DNA of 64,000 bases from Salinibacterium sp. M195 (GTDB lineage: Bacteria; Actinomycetota; Actinomycetes; Actinomycetales; Microbacteriaceae), in NCBI RefSeq assembly GCF_019443965.1, contig NZ_CP040814.1, positions 1,302,001 through 1,366,000 on the forward strand, written 5' to 3'. The notes beneath the pieces were generated by a model. It ran no database searches and was not told the origin of the DNA. It saw only the letters and a list, made by a program, of their open reading frames with translations. Positions 36,128-45,108 of this stretch are shown piece after piece; position 1 is the first letter of the stretch; the number at the start of each line of letters is the position of its first letter. A program made the position numbers and the translations under genes.

Positions 36128-37114
36128 TTAGAGTCCGCTGATACGGTGTTCGAGCCCGTCTGCCACGAGCTTTTCGGCGATCGCCACGACGGACGCACCT
36201 TGAGCGAGAGTCACGATGCCCCCAGTCTCGCGCGACAGAACGGCGTCTCTGAACGCTTCGTGTTCAGCCCGAAGTGGCTCTTTCTTGTCGAGCGCAAATC
36301 GAGTGACGTCGCCCTCGGTGACGCCACGGAACTGTGAAATGTCGTCCCATTCGTGGCGGCCCACTCCGTTTTCGAAGAAGGTGAGGTCGGCGGTCAGGGT
36401 ATCGGCTACAAGCGCACCCTTCTCGCCGGTAATGATCGTGGTGCGCTCTTTGAAGGGTGTGAGCCAGTTCACCGTGTGGCTGGCGATAGTGCCCTTGCTG
36501 AGCGTTCCGACTGCGACGACCATGTCTTCGTGTTCGCGGCCGCTTCGGAAGGTTGTTCGCGCGTTAATGGAGACGTACTCCTGCTGAGTTACCCACGCGG
36601 TCAGGTCAATGTCGTGAGTCGCTAGGTCTTTGATGACGCCCACATCGGCGATCCGGCCGGGGAAGGGCCCTTGTCGCCGTGTCGAGATTTGGTAGATCTC
36701 ACCAAGCAGGCCTTCTTCGATGCGTTTGCGAGCAGACTGTAGGGCTGGGTTGTAGCGCTCGATATGGCCGACGCCGCCAATAAGCCCGGCAGTAGTGAAA
36801 AGATCACGCAGCTCGATGGCGTCTGCGGTTGTCGAAGCGACGGGCTTCTCGATGAGGGCGTGGATGCCACGCTCGGCGAGTGTACGGCCGATGTCGAGAT
36901 GGTAGGTGGTCGGTGCGGCAACGACGCAGTAGTCAAAGCCCATATCGAGGAAGGTTTCCAGATCGCGAACAACCGGCTTTCCTTCGATCTGGTCGGCGAC
37001 GGTTGGTGAGGGATCGTAAACCCCGCGAAATTCAACGCCTTCGAGTTCATTGAGGACGCGACTGTGGTGTCGGCCCATCACTCCGAGCCCGAGTACGCCT
37101 GCGCGTAATGTCAT
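36128..37114 (-). CDS. Gfo/Idh/MocA oxidoreductase, WbpB/WlbA-like role
   Basis: This 328-residue protein has an N-terminal Rossmann fold (GVLGLGVMGRHHSRVL), the conserved EKP lysine at K90, and a catalytic D163/H167 pair (KDLATHDIDL). It is the third gene of a compact operon behind an acetyltransferase and an aminotransferase. In Pseudomonas WbpB or Bordetella WlbA this family oxidises C3 of UDP-GlcNAcA. Context points to the same step here, though the family is broad and the sequence alone does not fix the substrate. Its ATG directly abuts the aminotransferase stop. Confidence 0.82.
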   Translation of the reverse strand: MTLRAGVLGLGVMGRHHSRVLNELEGVEFRGVYDPSPTVADQIEGKPVVRDLETFLDMGFDYCVVAAPTTYHLDIGRTLAERGIHALIEKPVASTTADAIELRDLFTTAGLIGGVGHIERYNPALQSARKRIEEGLLGEIYQISTRRQGPFPGRIADVGVIKDLATHDIDLTAWVTQQEYVSINARTTFRSGREHEDMVVAVGTLSKGTIASHTVNWLTPFKERTTIITGEKGALVADTLTADLTFFENGVGRHEWDDISQFRGVTEGDVTRFALDKKEPLRAEHEAFRDAVLSRETGGIVTLAQGASVVAIAEKLVADGLEHRISGL

Positions 37115-38191
37115 CTAGCTGCCTGCCTTTGCGACGTCATTTACTGCCTCGACGATGGTGTCACGTTCTTGCTCAGTCAGCGAGGGATAGACGGGCAGCG
37201 ACAGTGCTTGAGTGGCGACTTCTTCGGTTACCGGGAGATCCAAGTCGAGTCTGAAGGACGGCAGTCGGTGGATCGGGGTGGGGTAGTACACGCCGGTTCC
37301 CACGCCGCGCGCGGCGAGAGCTTCTGCGAACGCATCCCGGTCTTGGTCAACGACACGGATCGTGTACTGGTGGTAGACGTGAACCGAGCCTTCGGCAGTG
37401 GGGGGAGTGATGACGCCAGAGAGGTTCGCGTCAAAGAAGTGCGCGTTGTCTTGACGCTGCTGGGTCCACCCCGCCAACTTGCCCAGTTGAACACGACCGA
37501 TCGCTGCATGGATGTCGGTCATGCGAGTGTTAAACCCGACAACTTCGTTCTCGTAGCGGCGTTCCATTCCCTGGTTGCGCAAGACTCTGGCCATGCGAGC
37601 GAGCTCGTCGGAGCTAGTGGTGATCATCCCGCCTTCGCCTGACGTCATGTTTTTGGTGGGGTAGAACGAGAACGACCCGGCAATGCCCCAGTTGCCAACC
37701 GGGATCCCATTGACAGAGGCGGCATGAGCTTGAGCGGCATCCTCGAAGACGAGAAGGTCATGCTTCTGAGCAATTTCTGTGAGCTCGACCATGAGTGCGG
37801 GGTGACCGTAGAGGTGCACTGGCATGATGGCACGCGTCTTGGGGGTGATCGCTGCTTCGACGGCTGCGGGGTCGATCGAGAAGTAGTCCTCTTCGATGTC
37901 GACGAACACCGGGGTGGCCCCCGCGAGCGCTACAGCGTTTGCCGTTGCCGCAAAACTGAACGATGGCACAATGACCTCGTCACCGTGGCCGACGCCAGCA
38001 GCGACAAACGCCATGTGGAGCGCGGACGTTCCTGAGTTGACCGCTACGGAGTGTGCTCCGCCGACGATCGCTGAGAACTCGGTTTCGAAAGCCGCAACTT
38101 CGGGACCTTGCGCGAGCATTCCGGAACGCATTACGCGGTCAACGGCTTCGCGTTCTTCTTGGCCGATTTGTGGCCTAGCTGCGGGAATCAC
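37115..38191 (-). CDS. DegT/DnrJ/EryC1/StrS sugar aminotransferase, WbpE/WlbC-like
   Basis: This 358-residue PLP enzyme has NSGTSALHM for cofactor phosphate binding, FEDAAQAHAA for the pyridine ring, and the Schiff-base lysine K180 in SFSFYPTKNMTSGEGG. It would transfer an amino group from glutamate to C3 of a 3-keto-UDP-GlcNAcA. The GTG start overlaps the stop of the acetyltransferase gene (GTGA), and the next gene begins immediately after its TAG. The three-gene operon (38799 to 36128) matches the Wbp/Wlb enzyme order. Confidence 0.9.
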   Translation of the reverse strand: MIPAARPQIGQEEREAVDRVMRSGMLAQGPEVAAFETEFSAIVGGAHSVAVNSGTSALHMAFVAAGVGHGDEVIVPSFSFAATANAVALAGATPVFVDIEEDYFSIDPAAVEAAITPKTRAIMPVHLYGHPALMVELTEIAQKHDLLVFEDAAQAHAASVNGIPVGNWGIAGSFSFYPTKNMTSGEGGMITTSSDELARMARVLRNQGMERRYENEVVGFNTRMTDIHAAIGRVQLGKLAGWTQQRQDNAHFFDANLSGVITPPTAEGSVHVYHQYTIRVVDQDRDAFAEALAARGVGTGVYYPTPIHRLPSFRLDLDLPVTEEVATQALSLPVYPSLTEQERDTIVEAVNDVAKAGS

Positions 38192-38799
38192 TTACTCTGC
38201 ACCTCAATTAGTTGACCGGACGCTATTTCGCGGTACTTCGCGTCGGTGACCGGACAGCTCCACTCACCGGGTGATGTTTCTTTTAAAGGATGGCCAGCAG
38301 TGCCAACCCATCCAACGCGCTTGGCTGGGCTGCCAACGACGAGCGCGAAATCTGGCACGTCTTTGACGACAACTGAGCCCGCCCCGACGAGTGCCCAGCG
38401 ACCGATCACGATGGGTGCGATGCAGGTGCTGTTCGCGCCGATTGACGCTCCTTCGCGAATATCGACGCCGACGGGGTGCCAATCATCCGCTGATTTCGGT
38501 GTGCCATCAGCGTTGATGGCGCGAGGAAAGTGATCGTTCGTGAGCACGACAGCCGGGCCGATGAAGACGCCAGCGGCAAGTTTTGCGGGTTCGTACACAA
38601 GGGCGTAGTTCTGAATTTTGCAGTTGGGGCCAACTTCTACGCCGCTGCCGATGTAGGCGCCGCGACCGACGATGCAGTTCTCTCCCACGCTGGCGTTTTC
38701 TCGAATCTGGGCGTAGTGCCAGACGCGGACGCTCTCTGCGAGCGTCGCTGTCGCGGCAATATCGGCGCTGGGGTGGCGCAGAGCGTTCGTGTCGTGCAT
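38188..38799 (-). CDS. left-handed beta-helix sugar N-acetyltransferase, WbpD/WlbB-like
   Basis: This 203-residue protein is built of hexapeptide repeats (about residues 15-165), with RVWHYAQIRENASVGENCIVG, GPNCKIQN and GPAVVLTNDHFPRAI. The C-terminal segment VPDFALVVGSPAKRVGWVG matches WbpD/WlbB closely. It would acetylate the 3-amino group of UDP-GlcNAc3NA to give UDP-GlcNAc3NAcA. It is the first gene of the operon, divergent from the transferase at 38933. Confidence 0.88.
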   Translation of the reverse strand: MHDTNALRHPSADIAATATLAESVRVWHYAQIRENASVGENCIVGRGAYIGSGVEVGPNCKIQNYALVYEPAKLAAGVFIGPAVVLTNDHFPRAINADGTPKSADDWHPVGVDIREGASIGANSTCIAPIVIGRWALVGAGSVVVKDVPDFALVVGSPAKRVGWVGTAGHPLKETSPGEWSCPVTDAKYREIASGQLIEVQSK

Positions 38800-38932
38800 T
38801 CAGGCTCCGTAGCGATCGCGGGAAAAGCGTCAGGTCAGGATCCATCCTATTCCGTCGGCCTCGGTCTGTCGTCTGAGATGAGGACGGCACTGCGTTGCCG
38901 TGGTCGCCACACGCCCGTGAGACACTTCCCTT

Positions 38933-40090
38933 GTGAACCGCACTCTTCAAGCACTTCGGTCTCGACTGCCTGATTGGATCGGCGGGCGACTACGGGCGAA
39001 AAAATTCCGGTACCGGGCTTCGGATGTGCCGCGGATGAGTCCGGTCCCGTCAACTCCTATTCGAGTCTTCATCGGTCCCGCAAACTATGCCGGGCAGGGC
39101 GATCGCTATGCGCGCGCAATCGAGGCGCTTCCTGGCATCGGTGCCGTGAGCATGCAGCGAGTAATTGGCAATTTCGGCTTTCCTGCCGATATTTCGGTGC
39201 CCCCGAATGTCTTTCGTTCATCCCGTCGATGGCAGAAGCGACAACGTGCCTATGTTCTAGCGAACTTCACGCACGTTGTTTATGAGGCACAGATGCCCCT
39301 CTTCGGCGATCTCGTGAACGGTGGTCTCGAAGCCGAGGTTGCGGAGCTGCGTTCTCACGGTATCCACGTCGTGATGCTCTCACACGGGTCTGATCTTCGT
39401 TCGCCCGCGCTACACCGCGAGCGCGACAAGTGGTCCCCCTTTCACGAAACCAACCCACGAGCCGAACGAGTGAAGGCGATTGTCGAGAAGAACCGGGCGG
39501 CGCTGGGCCGGTTAAACGCGCCGGTTCTTGTCACGACGCCAGATTTATTAGGGGACTGGCCAACGGCAACGTGGATTCCGTTGGTAGTTGAGCCGGAGCG
39601 CTGGGAGAACGAGTCGCCGATTCTGGAGCGATCGCGACCACGGGTACTTCATGCGCCGTCAAATGCGTGGATCAAAGGCTCCGACCTGATCGAGCCAGTG
39701 CTCACGCGACTTCATGATGACGGAGTTATCGAATACAAGAGAGTTTCTGGGGTGCCAGGAGCACAAATGCCGGCGCTCTATCGAGAAGCGGACATCGTCT
39801 TAGAACAGTTCCGCATCGGCACTTACTCGGTCACCGCGGTGGAAGCGCTCGCTGCGGGACGGCTCGTCATCGCTCATGTCTTCGACGACGTGCGCGCGCA
39901 CGTTGAAGACGCCGTTGATCGAGAACTCCCGGTGATCGAGGCAACCGTCGACAGCGTTGAGGAGGTTCTCTTGGCGATATGCGCAGACCGTGACCACTTC
40001 ATCCAGCAGGCTAAAAAAGGCCCAGCATTCGTGCGTGCTGTGCATGACGGTCGGCTCTCGGCCGAGGTTCTCGAAGGGTTCCTGCACTAG
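38933..40090 (+). CDS. glycosyltransferase-like protein
   Basis: This 385-residue protein has an N-terminal RVFIGPANYAGQGDRYARAI, a middle VVMLSHGSDLRSP, and a donor-half-like end with VLHAPSNAWIKGSDLIEPV and EQFRIGTYSVTAVEALAAGRLV. It resembles single-copy surface transferases with a GT-B fold; I do not recognise a numbered GT family. The start is GTG, with a weak GACACT box six bases upstream. It precedes the wall-binding-repeat gene by 113 bases. Confidence 0.72.
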   Translation: MNRTLQALRSRLPDWIGGRLRAKKFRYRASDVPRMSPVPSTPIRVFIGPANYAGQGDRYARAIEALPGIGAVSMQRVIGNFGFPADISVPPNVFRSSRRWQKRQRAYVLANFTHVVYEAQMPLFGDLVNGGLEAEVAELRSHGIHVVMLSHGSDLRSPALHRERDKWSPFHETNPRAERVKAIVEKNRAALGRLNAPVLVTTPDLLGDWPTATWIPLVVEPERWENESPILERSRPRVLHAPSNAWIKGSDLIEPVLTRLHDDGVIEYKRVSGVPGAQMPALYREADIVLEQFRIGTYSVTAVEALAAGRLVIAHVFDDVRAHVEDAVDRELPVIEATVDSVEEVLLAICADRDHFIQQAKKGPAFVRAVHDGRLSAEVLEGFLH

Positions 40091-40143
40091 CGCAGTTTCA
40101 TCTTGGAGCGTGGAGCAACTCGCGGTGTCACTCAAAGAGGGAC

Positions 40144-40171
40144 TTCACAATTCTCCCAGAAGACATATCCT
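40144..40171 (+). promoter_or_regulatory. sigma-A-type promoter of the wall-binding-repeat gene
   Basis: TTCACA (40144-40149) and TATCCT (40166-40171) are spaced by 16 bases. A G-rich ribosome-binding stretch lies at about 40191-40196, before the ATG at 40204. This is one of only two well-formed two-box promoters I see in the window. Confidence 0.55.
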
Positions 40172-40203
40172 TTAACAACGTAGCTTGGCCGGGGGGATGT
40201 TTG

Positions 40204-41940
40204 ATGAATAAGTTTATGGCTGTAAAGAGTCGTTTGTTTCGGGTAACCGCGATCGTTGGGGCGATCGCAGTGCTTGCCTCCGGGGCTGTCGTTCAAGGTT
40301 CAGCGACCCCCGCTGAGGCCTACACCGGCAGCGAATTCAATCCCGGAAACATCATCAGCGATGATGAGTTCTACAATGGCAGCGCGATGACAGAAGCCGA
40401 GATTCAGGCTTTCCTCAACGCCAAGACGGGCGTGCTCAAGACCTTGCGCCAAAGCGTCACCACTCGCGCTCGAGAAGTCTCTCAAACCACGGGCAACCTG
40501 ATCTGTGAAGCGATTCCGGGCGGCAGCAACCTGCTCGCGTCGACAATGATCTACCGGGCACAAGTAGCCTGCGGGATTAGCGCGAAGGTCATCCTCGCCA
40601 CACTCCAAAAAGAACAAGGGCTGATCACGCGCACTAGCCCCAGCTACCACAACATCAACTACGCGCTGGGATACGGTTGCCCGGACACTCCGCAGGGTTG
40701 TGGCGAGGCCTACGAGGGCTTCGGGTACCAGGTGTATACGGGGACCCGGCAGTTCAAGGCCTACAAGGCAGCTAACTTTGCCAAGCAGCCCGGCGTTCAC
40801 ACGATCGCGTACTTCCCCAATAACCCTGCGTGTGGCGCGAAGTCAATCAACATCGTGAACTACGCGACAGCCGCTCTCTACAACTACACCCCCTACGTGC
40901 CGAATGCCGCAGCGTTGGCAAATCTCGGAGGGTTGGGCGACGACTGCTCTTCGTACGGAAACCGTAACTTCTGGAACTATTACTACTCCTGGTTTGGCAA
41001 CCCGACAAGCATTCAGCCGGCAGCCACTGTCGAGCGAATCGGTGGCGGAAGCCGCTATGCAGTGTCTGCAGCGCTCGTCAACAAGAACTACCCCACACCC
41101 GGCGTCGAGCGTGTGTACGTTGCCACCGGCGCCGCATTCGCTGACGCACTGAGTGTTTCTGTTGCTGCCGCGGTGCAGAAGGCTCCATTGCTTCTTGTGG
41201 AAGCTAACTCGCTGCCAACGAGCGTCAAAGCCGAACTCGTGCGATTGAAGCCCCAAGAAATTGTCGTATTGGGCGGCCCAACGGTGGTTTCTAACGCGGT
41301 GGCTACCCAGCTGCAAGGCCTTTCACCCTCGGTGAAGCGCATCTATGGTGGCGATCGCTACGAAACCTCTCGACTCATCGCGACTAGCGCGTTCCCGGCG
41401 GGAGCGACCACCTCGGTCTACCTCGCGACTGGAACGGACTTCCCTGATGCTCTCTCGGCCAGCTCCGCTGCCGCTAGCCTAGGCGGACCGCTCGTGCTGG
41501 TTCGGGGAACTAGCTCATCGCTCGACGCCAAAACGCTTGCGCTGTTGACCTCGTTGGGAACGACCAAGGTATTCATTGCGGGAGGCACCGGAGTGATGTC
41601 CAACGGAATTCAAGCGCAGCTCAACAGCATCTTTGGCACAGCGAACGTCACACGCTACGGTGGCTCGAATCGCTATGCGACGTCGCAAGCCATTAACGGC
41701 GCTGCCTTCTCGACGGCAAGTTCTGTGTACTTCGCCACAGGGACAAACTTCCCAGACGCGCTCTCCGGTGCGGCGATTGCCGGAGCGACGGCAGCTCCGC
41801 TTTATATCGTGCAACCAACGTGCGTTCCGAAACCAGTGCTGCAGGATGTCAAGGACCTTGCGGCATCCAAGGTTTATATTCTGGGCGGTACTGGCGCGCT
41901 GAGCCAGAGCGTGGCGAAGTTCGTGAATTGCAGCTCTTAG
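40204..41940 (+). CDS. secreted protein with lysozyme-like domain and three cell-wall-binding type 2 repeats
   Basis: This 578-residue protein has a Sec signal peptide (about residues 1-39, cleavage after TPAEA). An N-terminal domain (about 40-270) contains KVILATLQKEQGLIT, with E137 as a possible lytic glutamate, six or more cysteines, and a Tyr/Asn-rich end. Three tandem repeats follow at about 275-373, 376-478 and 480-578, each with RIGGGSRY/RIYGGDRYETS-type, VYLATGTDFPDAL-type and VFIAGGTG-type motifs of the cell-wall-binding 2 family (PF04122). Such repeats hold proteins to wall glycopolymers. It lies inside the glycan island and has its own strong promoter. Muralytic activity is inferred. 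Confidence 0.85.
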   Translation: MNKFMAVKSRLFRVTAIVGAIAVLASGAVVQGSATPAEAYTGSEFNPGNIISDDEFYNGSAMTEAEIQAFLNAKTGVLKTLRQSVTTRAREVSQTTGNLICEAIPGGSNLLASTMIYRAQVACGISAKVILATLQKEQGLITRTSPSYHNINYALGYGCPDTPQGCGEAYEGFGYQVYTGTRQFKAYKAANFAKQPGVHTIAYFPNNPACGAKSINIVNYATAALYNYTPYVPNAAALANLGGLGDDCSSYGNRNFWNYYYSWFGNPTSIQPAATVERIGGGSRYAVSAALVNKNYPTPGVERVYVATGAAFADALSVSVAAAVQKAPLLLVEANSLPTSVKAELVRLKPQEIVVLGGPTVVSNAVATQLQGLSPSVKRIYGGDRYETSRLIATSAFPAGATTSVYLATGTDFPDALSASSAAASLGGPLVLVRGTSSSLDAKTLALLTSLGTTKVFIAGGTGVMSNGIQAQLNSIFGTANVTRYGGSNRYATSQAINGAAFSTASSVYFATGTNFPDALSGAAIAGATAAPLYIVQPTCVPKPVLQDVKDLAASKVYILGGTGALSQSVAKFVNCSS

Positions 41941-41974
41941 GTTTCAGCATCCCGGCAAGGGGCAGGACTGTTCT

Positions 41975-41989
41975 TAGACTGGCGCCATG
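41975..41989 (+). promoter_or_regulatory. leaderless promoter of galE
   Basis: TAGACT (41975-41980), six bases, ATG at 41987. No Shine-Dalgarno sequence. Confidence 0.45.
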
Positions 41990-42961
41990 AGAGTTTTAGT
42001 TACTGGTGGGGCCGGCTACATCGGGGCGCACACCTCACGGCTCTTAGAGGCGCGTGGCGACTACGTTCTCGTCGTCGACGATCTCGTTACGGGTTCTCGC
42101 GATCGAATCCCCGGCATCCCTGTCGTGGAAGGCAACCTCGCCAATGGATCCGCTCTTCAGCTCGAGACGTTGATGCACGAGCATCGCATCGACGCCGTCA
42201 TTCATTTTGCAGGTCAAAAACAAGTCGCCGAGTCAGTTGTGAATCCTGCGTGGTACTACGAACAAAACGTCGGCAGCGTGGCTCAGGTATTGCTCGCGAT
42301 GGAGAGGGCCGGAGTAACGAAGCTTGTATTCTCGTCGTCCGCAGCGGTGTATGGCGATGCCTCCGGCGCGATCAGCGAGGCGGCGCAGACCTCACCCATC
42401 AATCCCTACGGGGCGACAAAGCTCGTCGGCGAACAACTGATCACGGCCTGCGCCGCAGCGTGGCCCTTGCGGGCCGCTAGCCTGCGGTACTTCAACGTTG
42501 GTGGGGCTGGCACGCCCGAATTGGGCGATACTCAAGCACTCAACCTCATCCCGATCTGTTTCGAGCAAATAGCAGCGGGTCTAGCCCCGATTGTGTTTGG
42601 GGACGATTACGACACCTCCGACGGCACGTGCGTGCGCGACTATGTGCACGTGAGCGATGTCGCTGATGCCCATCTCGCAATGCTCGATGCCCTGCCCGAA
42701 CAACCGGGAAACACCGTGCTAAATATCGGTACCGGCATCGGCACGACTGTGCGAACCATGGTCGAGGCGATTCTGGCGGTAAGCGGAAGCGACCTGGCGG
42801 TCGAAGTCGCCGGCCGTCGTATTGGCGATCCCGCGGCCGTTGTCGGCGTCGTAGACGGCATCCAGGACCTTACCGGGTGGCGCGCACGATACTCAGTTTC
42901 TGACATTGTGGAATCGGCCTGGAGATCACGACAGTACTTTGACGGGCTATCGGTTAATTAG
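41987..42961 (+). CDS. galE: UDP-glucose 4-epimerase
   Basis: This 324-residue SDR shows VLVTGGAGYIGAHTSRLLE, FAGQKQVAESV, SSSAAVYGD and the catalytic YGATKLVGEQ, followed by RYFNVGGA and VRDYVHVSDVADAHL, all typical of GalE. It interconverts UDP-glucose and UDP-galactose (or the N-acetyl forms) for the polysaccharide. The start is leaderless-type. The acyltransferase gene follows after 73 bases. Confidence 0.9.
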   Translation: MRVLVTGGAGYIGAHTSRLLEARGDYVLVVDDLVTGSRDRIPGIPVVEGNLANGSALQLETLMHEHRIDAVIHFAGQKQVAESVVNPAWYYEQNVGSVAQVLLAMERAGVTKLVFSSSAAVYGDASGAISEAAQTSPINPYGATKLVGEQLITACAAAWPLRAASLRYFNVGGAGTPELGDTQALNLIPICFEQIAAGLAPIVFGDDYDTSDGTCVRDYVHVSDVADAHLAMLDALPEQPGNTVLNIGTGIGTTVRTMVEAILAVSGSDLAVEVAGRRIGDPAAVVGVVDGIQDLTGWRARYSVSDIVESAWRSRQYFDGLSVN

Positions 42962-43034
42962 GCTCGTTGCCACGGAGACGGACTGGCAGCTCGCCAGCGG
43001 CTGCGTCGAGACGTGATGAGGGGGCGGAGGGCGA

Positions 43035-45062
43035 ATGTCGTCTAATCAGGTGTCGTTGCGGGCAGTGCAGCCGTTCGAGCGAGCAGGCTTCCGTGCTGAC
43101 ATCCATGGGTTGCGCGCGGTCGCGGTTGTACTGGTTCTCGTTTATCACGCGGGACTCCCGCTCCCCGGCGGATACATCGGCGTCGACGTTTTTTTCGTTA
43201 TTTCCGGCTACTTGATTACGAACCACCTGCTCAGCGAACTTGCGAGCAGCTCCACGATTCGCTTCGCGCGATTTTACTCAAAACGAGCTCGACGAATCTT
43301 GCCGGCCTCGTTGGCGGTCGCAGCGCTCACCATCGTCGGTTCATTCGTCGTTCTTCCAGCTGAATTGCTCAAATCGGTAGCGAAGGATGCGATTGCGACA
43401 GTGCTTTACGTGCCCAACTTCGTTTTCGCCATTCGTGGAACGGATTATTTAGCCGAGACGGCTGCCTCGCCCTTTCAGCACTATTGGTCTCTCGGTGTCG
43501 AGGAGCAGTTCTACGTTCTCTGGCCATTACTTTTGTTCGTGCTGTGGCGCGTGGCAAGTAAGGACTGGGTGCGGATCACACTGATCGTTGCGGCAGTCAC
43601 AGCGTCATTCATTATGAGCGTCGTGCTGGTCGAGGTGAGCCCTCCCTGGGCTTACTTCTCATTGCCCTCGCGAGCGTGGGAACTCGGGGTTGGGGCACTT
43701 GTCGCAATCGCTGCAGGCAAGCTGCCGTTGCCCAGTGTCCGTTTGGCGGCCAGCTTTGCTTGGCTAGGTCTCGCCGGTATCCTCTTCGCGGCAGCGACGT
43801 ACAGTTCGAGCACCCAATTTCCGGGGGCTGCGGCGCTGTTGCCAGTACTCGGCGCGGCGCTGCTGATCTGGTTCGGTGGGAGAGCGCGAATGAGCGGTCC
43901 GCTGGTCCTTTTGCACTTCCCGGTTGTGCAATTCATGGGAACGATCTCCTACTCGCTCTATTTGGTGCACTGGCCATTGATAGTGCTGCTTGCCTATCTC
44001 CGCCCGGTTGCTGAAGACCGAATCTCGTTCATTTCCGTGGCCGCCGCACTGTGCTCTGTACCGCTCGCGTGGCTACTCTTCCGGTTCGTTGAGTTCCCGT
44101 TTATACGCAGTTCCACGATGCCGGGCCGCTCTCCGCGTCGAGTGCTGATTGTCGGACTCGTAGCCTCGACTGCGGTCATCGCCGTAGCGCTCGGTTCGCT
44201 GGCTGCAGGTGCGCTGCGTCCGACTGACGCTGGGCGAACGGCCACCCCGATCGTCGGCCCGCTTGACGAACTCGTTTTCAGCGAGTTCGTCCCCTCCAAC
44301 ATGCTGCCGTCCTTGGCTGAGGCCAGCGGTAGTGTGCCTTCAACCTACGCCAGCGGTTGCCATCTCGGGGTAGCCGAGGTCGTCGCGCCCGATTGTGTGT
44401 TCGGGGATACTGAGTCGTCGTCGCGAGTTGTGCTTTTTGGCGACTCCCATGCTGCTCAATGGTTCCCGGCCTTAGAAGCATCGTCCGCGGCACACGGAAC
44501 TGCTTTGTACAATTTGACGAAATCGTCGTGTCCCTCTATCCCTGTCGCAATTGAGCTAGAGAACGTGCCATATCGTGCCTGTGACGAGTGGCGAGATAAC
44601 TCTGTTGCGCAGATAAACGAGCTAAGACCAAGCATGGTTATCGTCTCCAACTTCTCGAGCTACATCGGCGTTGATGGTGACGCCATTTCCCCAGAGTCTT
44701 GGGCTCGGGGCTATGAGGCGTTGAGGCAAGCTATTGATCCGACAATTGACGTCGCGGTAATCAGTGATACTCCGTCCTTCCCGCAGACTCCAGCCCTCTG
44801 CCTTGCTCAACACCTCAACGATGCGCTGGCATGCTCGGAGTCGCGATCGCACGCCATCAAGGCAGACTTCGCAGCGGCAAATATCGTGTCGAGTAAAGCG
44901 ATCGGAGCACAGTTCGTCGATTTGACGGATGCGTTCTGTGATTCTGAACGGTGCGGCGTCATCGTGGGAGCAACTCTGATGTACCGAGATTCTCATCACA
45001 TCACCGTTGAGTACTCGCGGATTCTCTCTCAACAGCTCTGGCAAGCGCTAACCCTGCGCTAG
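43035..45062 (+). CDS. OafA/YrhL-type acyltransferase with C-terminal SGNH domain
   Basis: This 675-residue protein has an acyltransferase-3 domain of about ten membrane helices (residues about 15-370), starting FRADIHGLRAVAVVLVLVYH and containing the SLGVEEQFYVLWPLL motif. An extracytoplasmic SGNH domain follows with the nucleophile S471 (VLFGDSHAAQW) and the D652/H654 pair (YRDSHHIT). It probably O-acetylates the surface glycan or peptidoglycan, with the first domain bringing the acyl group across the membrane. GGAGG lies a few bases before the ATG. Confidence 0.92.
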   Translation: MSSNQVSLRAVQPFERAGFRADIHGLRAVAVVLVLVYHAGLPLPGGYIGVDVFFVISGYLITNHLLSELASSSTIRFARFYSKRARRILPASLAVAALTIVGSFVVLPAELLKSVAKDAIATVLYVPNFVFAIRGTDYLAETAASPFQHYWSLGVEEQFYVLWPLLLFVLWRVASKDWVRITLIVAAVTASFIMSVVLVEVSPPWAYFSLPSRAWELGVGALVAIAAGKLPLPSVRLAASFAWLGLAGILFAAATYSSSTQFPGAAALLPVLGAALLIWFGGRARMSGPLVLLHFPVVQFMGTISYSLYLVHWPLIVLLAYLRPVAEDRISFISVAAALCSVPLAWLLFRFVEFPFIRSSTMPGRSPRRVLIVGLVASTAVIAVALGSLAAGALRPTDAGRTATPIVGPLDELVFSEFVPSNMLPSLAEASGSVPSTYASGCHLGVAEVVAPDCVFGDTESSSRVVLFGDSHAAQWFPALEASSAAHGTALYNLTKSSCPSIPVAIELENVPYRACDEWRDNSVAQINELRPSMVIVSNFSSYIGVDGDAISPESWARGYEALRQAIDPTIDVAVISDTPSFPQTPALCLAQHLNDALACSESRSHAIKADFAAANIVSSKAIGAQFVDLTDAFCDSERCGVIVGATLMYRDSHHITVEYSRILSQQLWQALTLR

Positions 45063-45108
45063 ACCGGCCGTCTGGGAGCGGAGTTCTGCGGTTCTCGAAG
45101 GATGCGCG

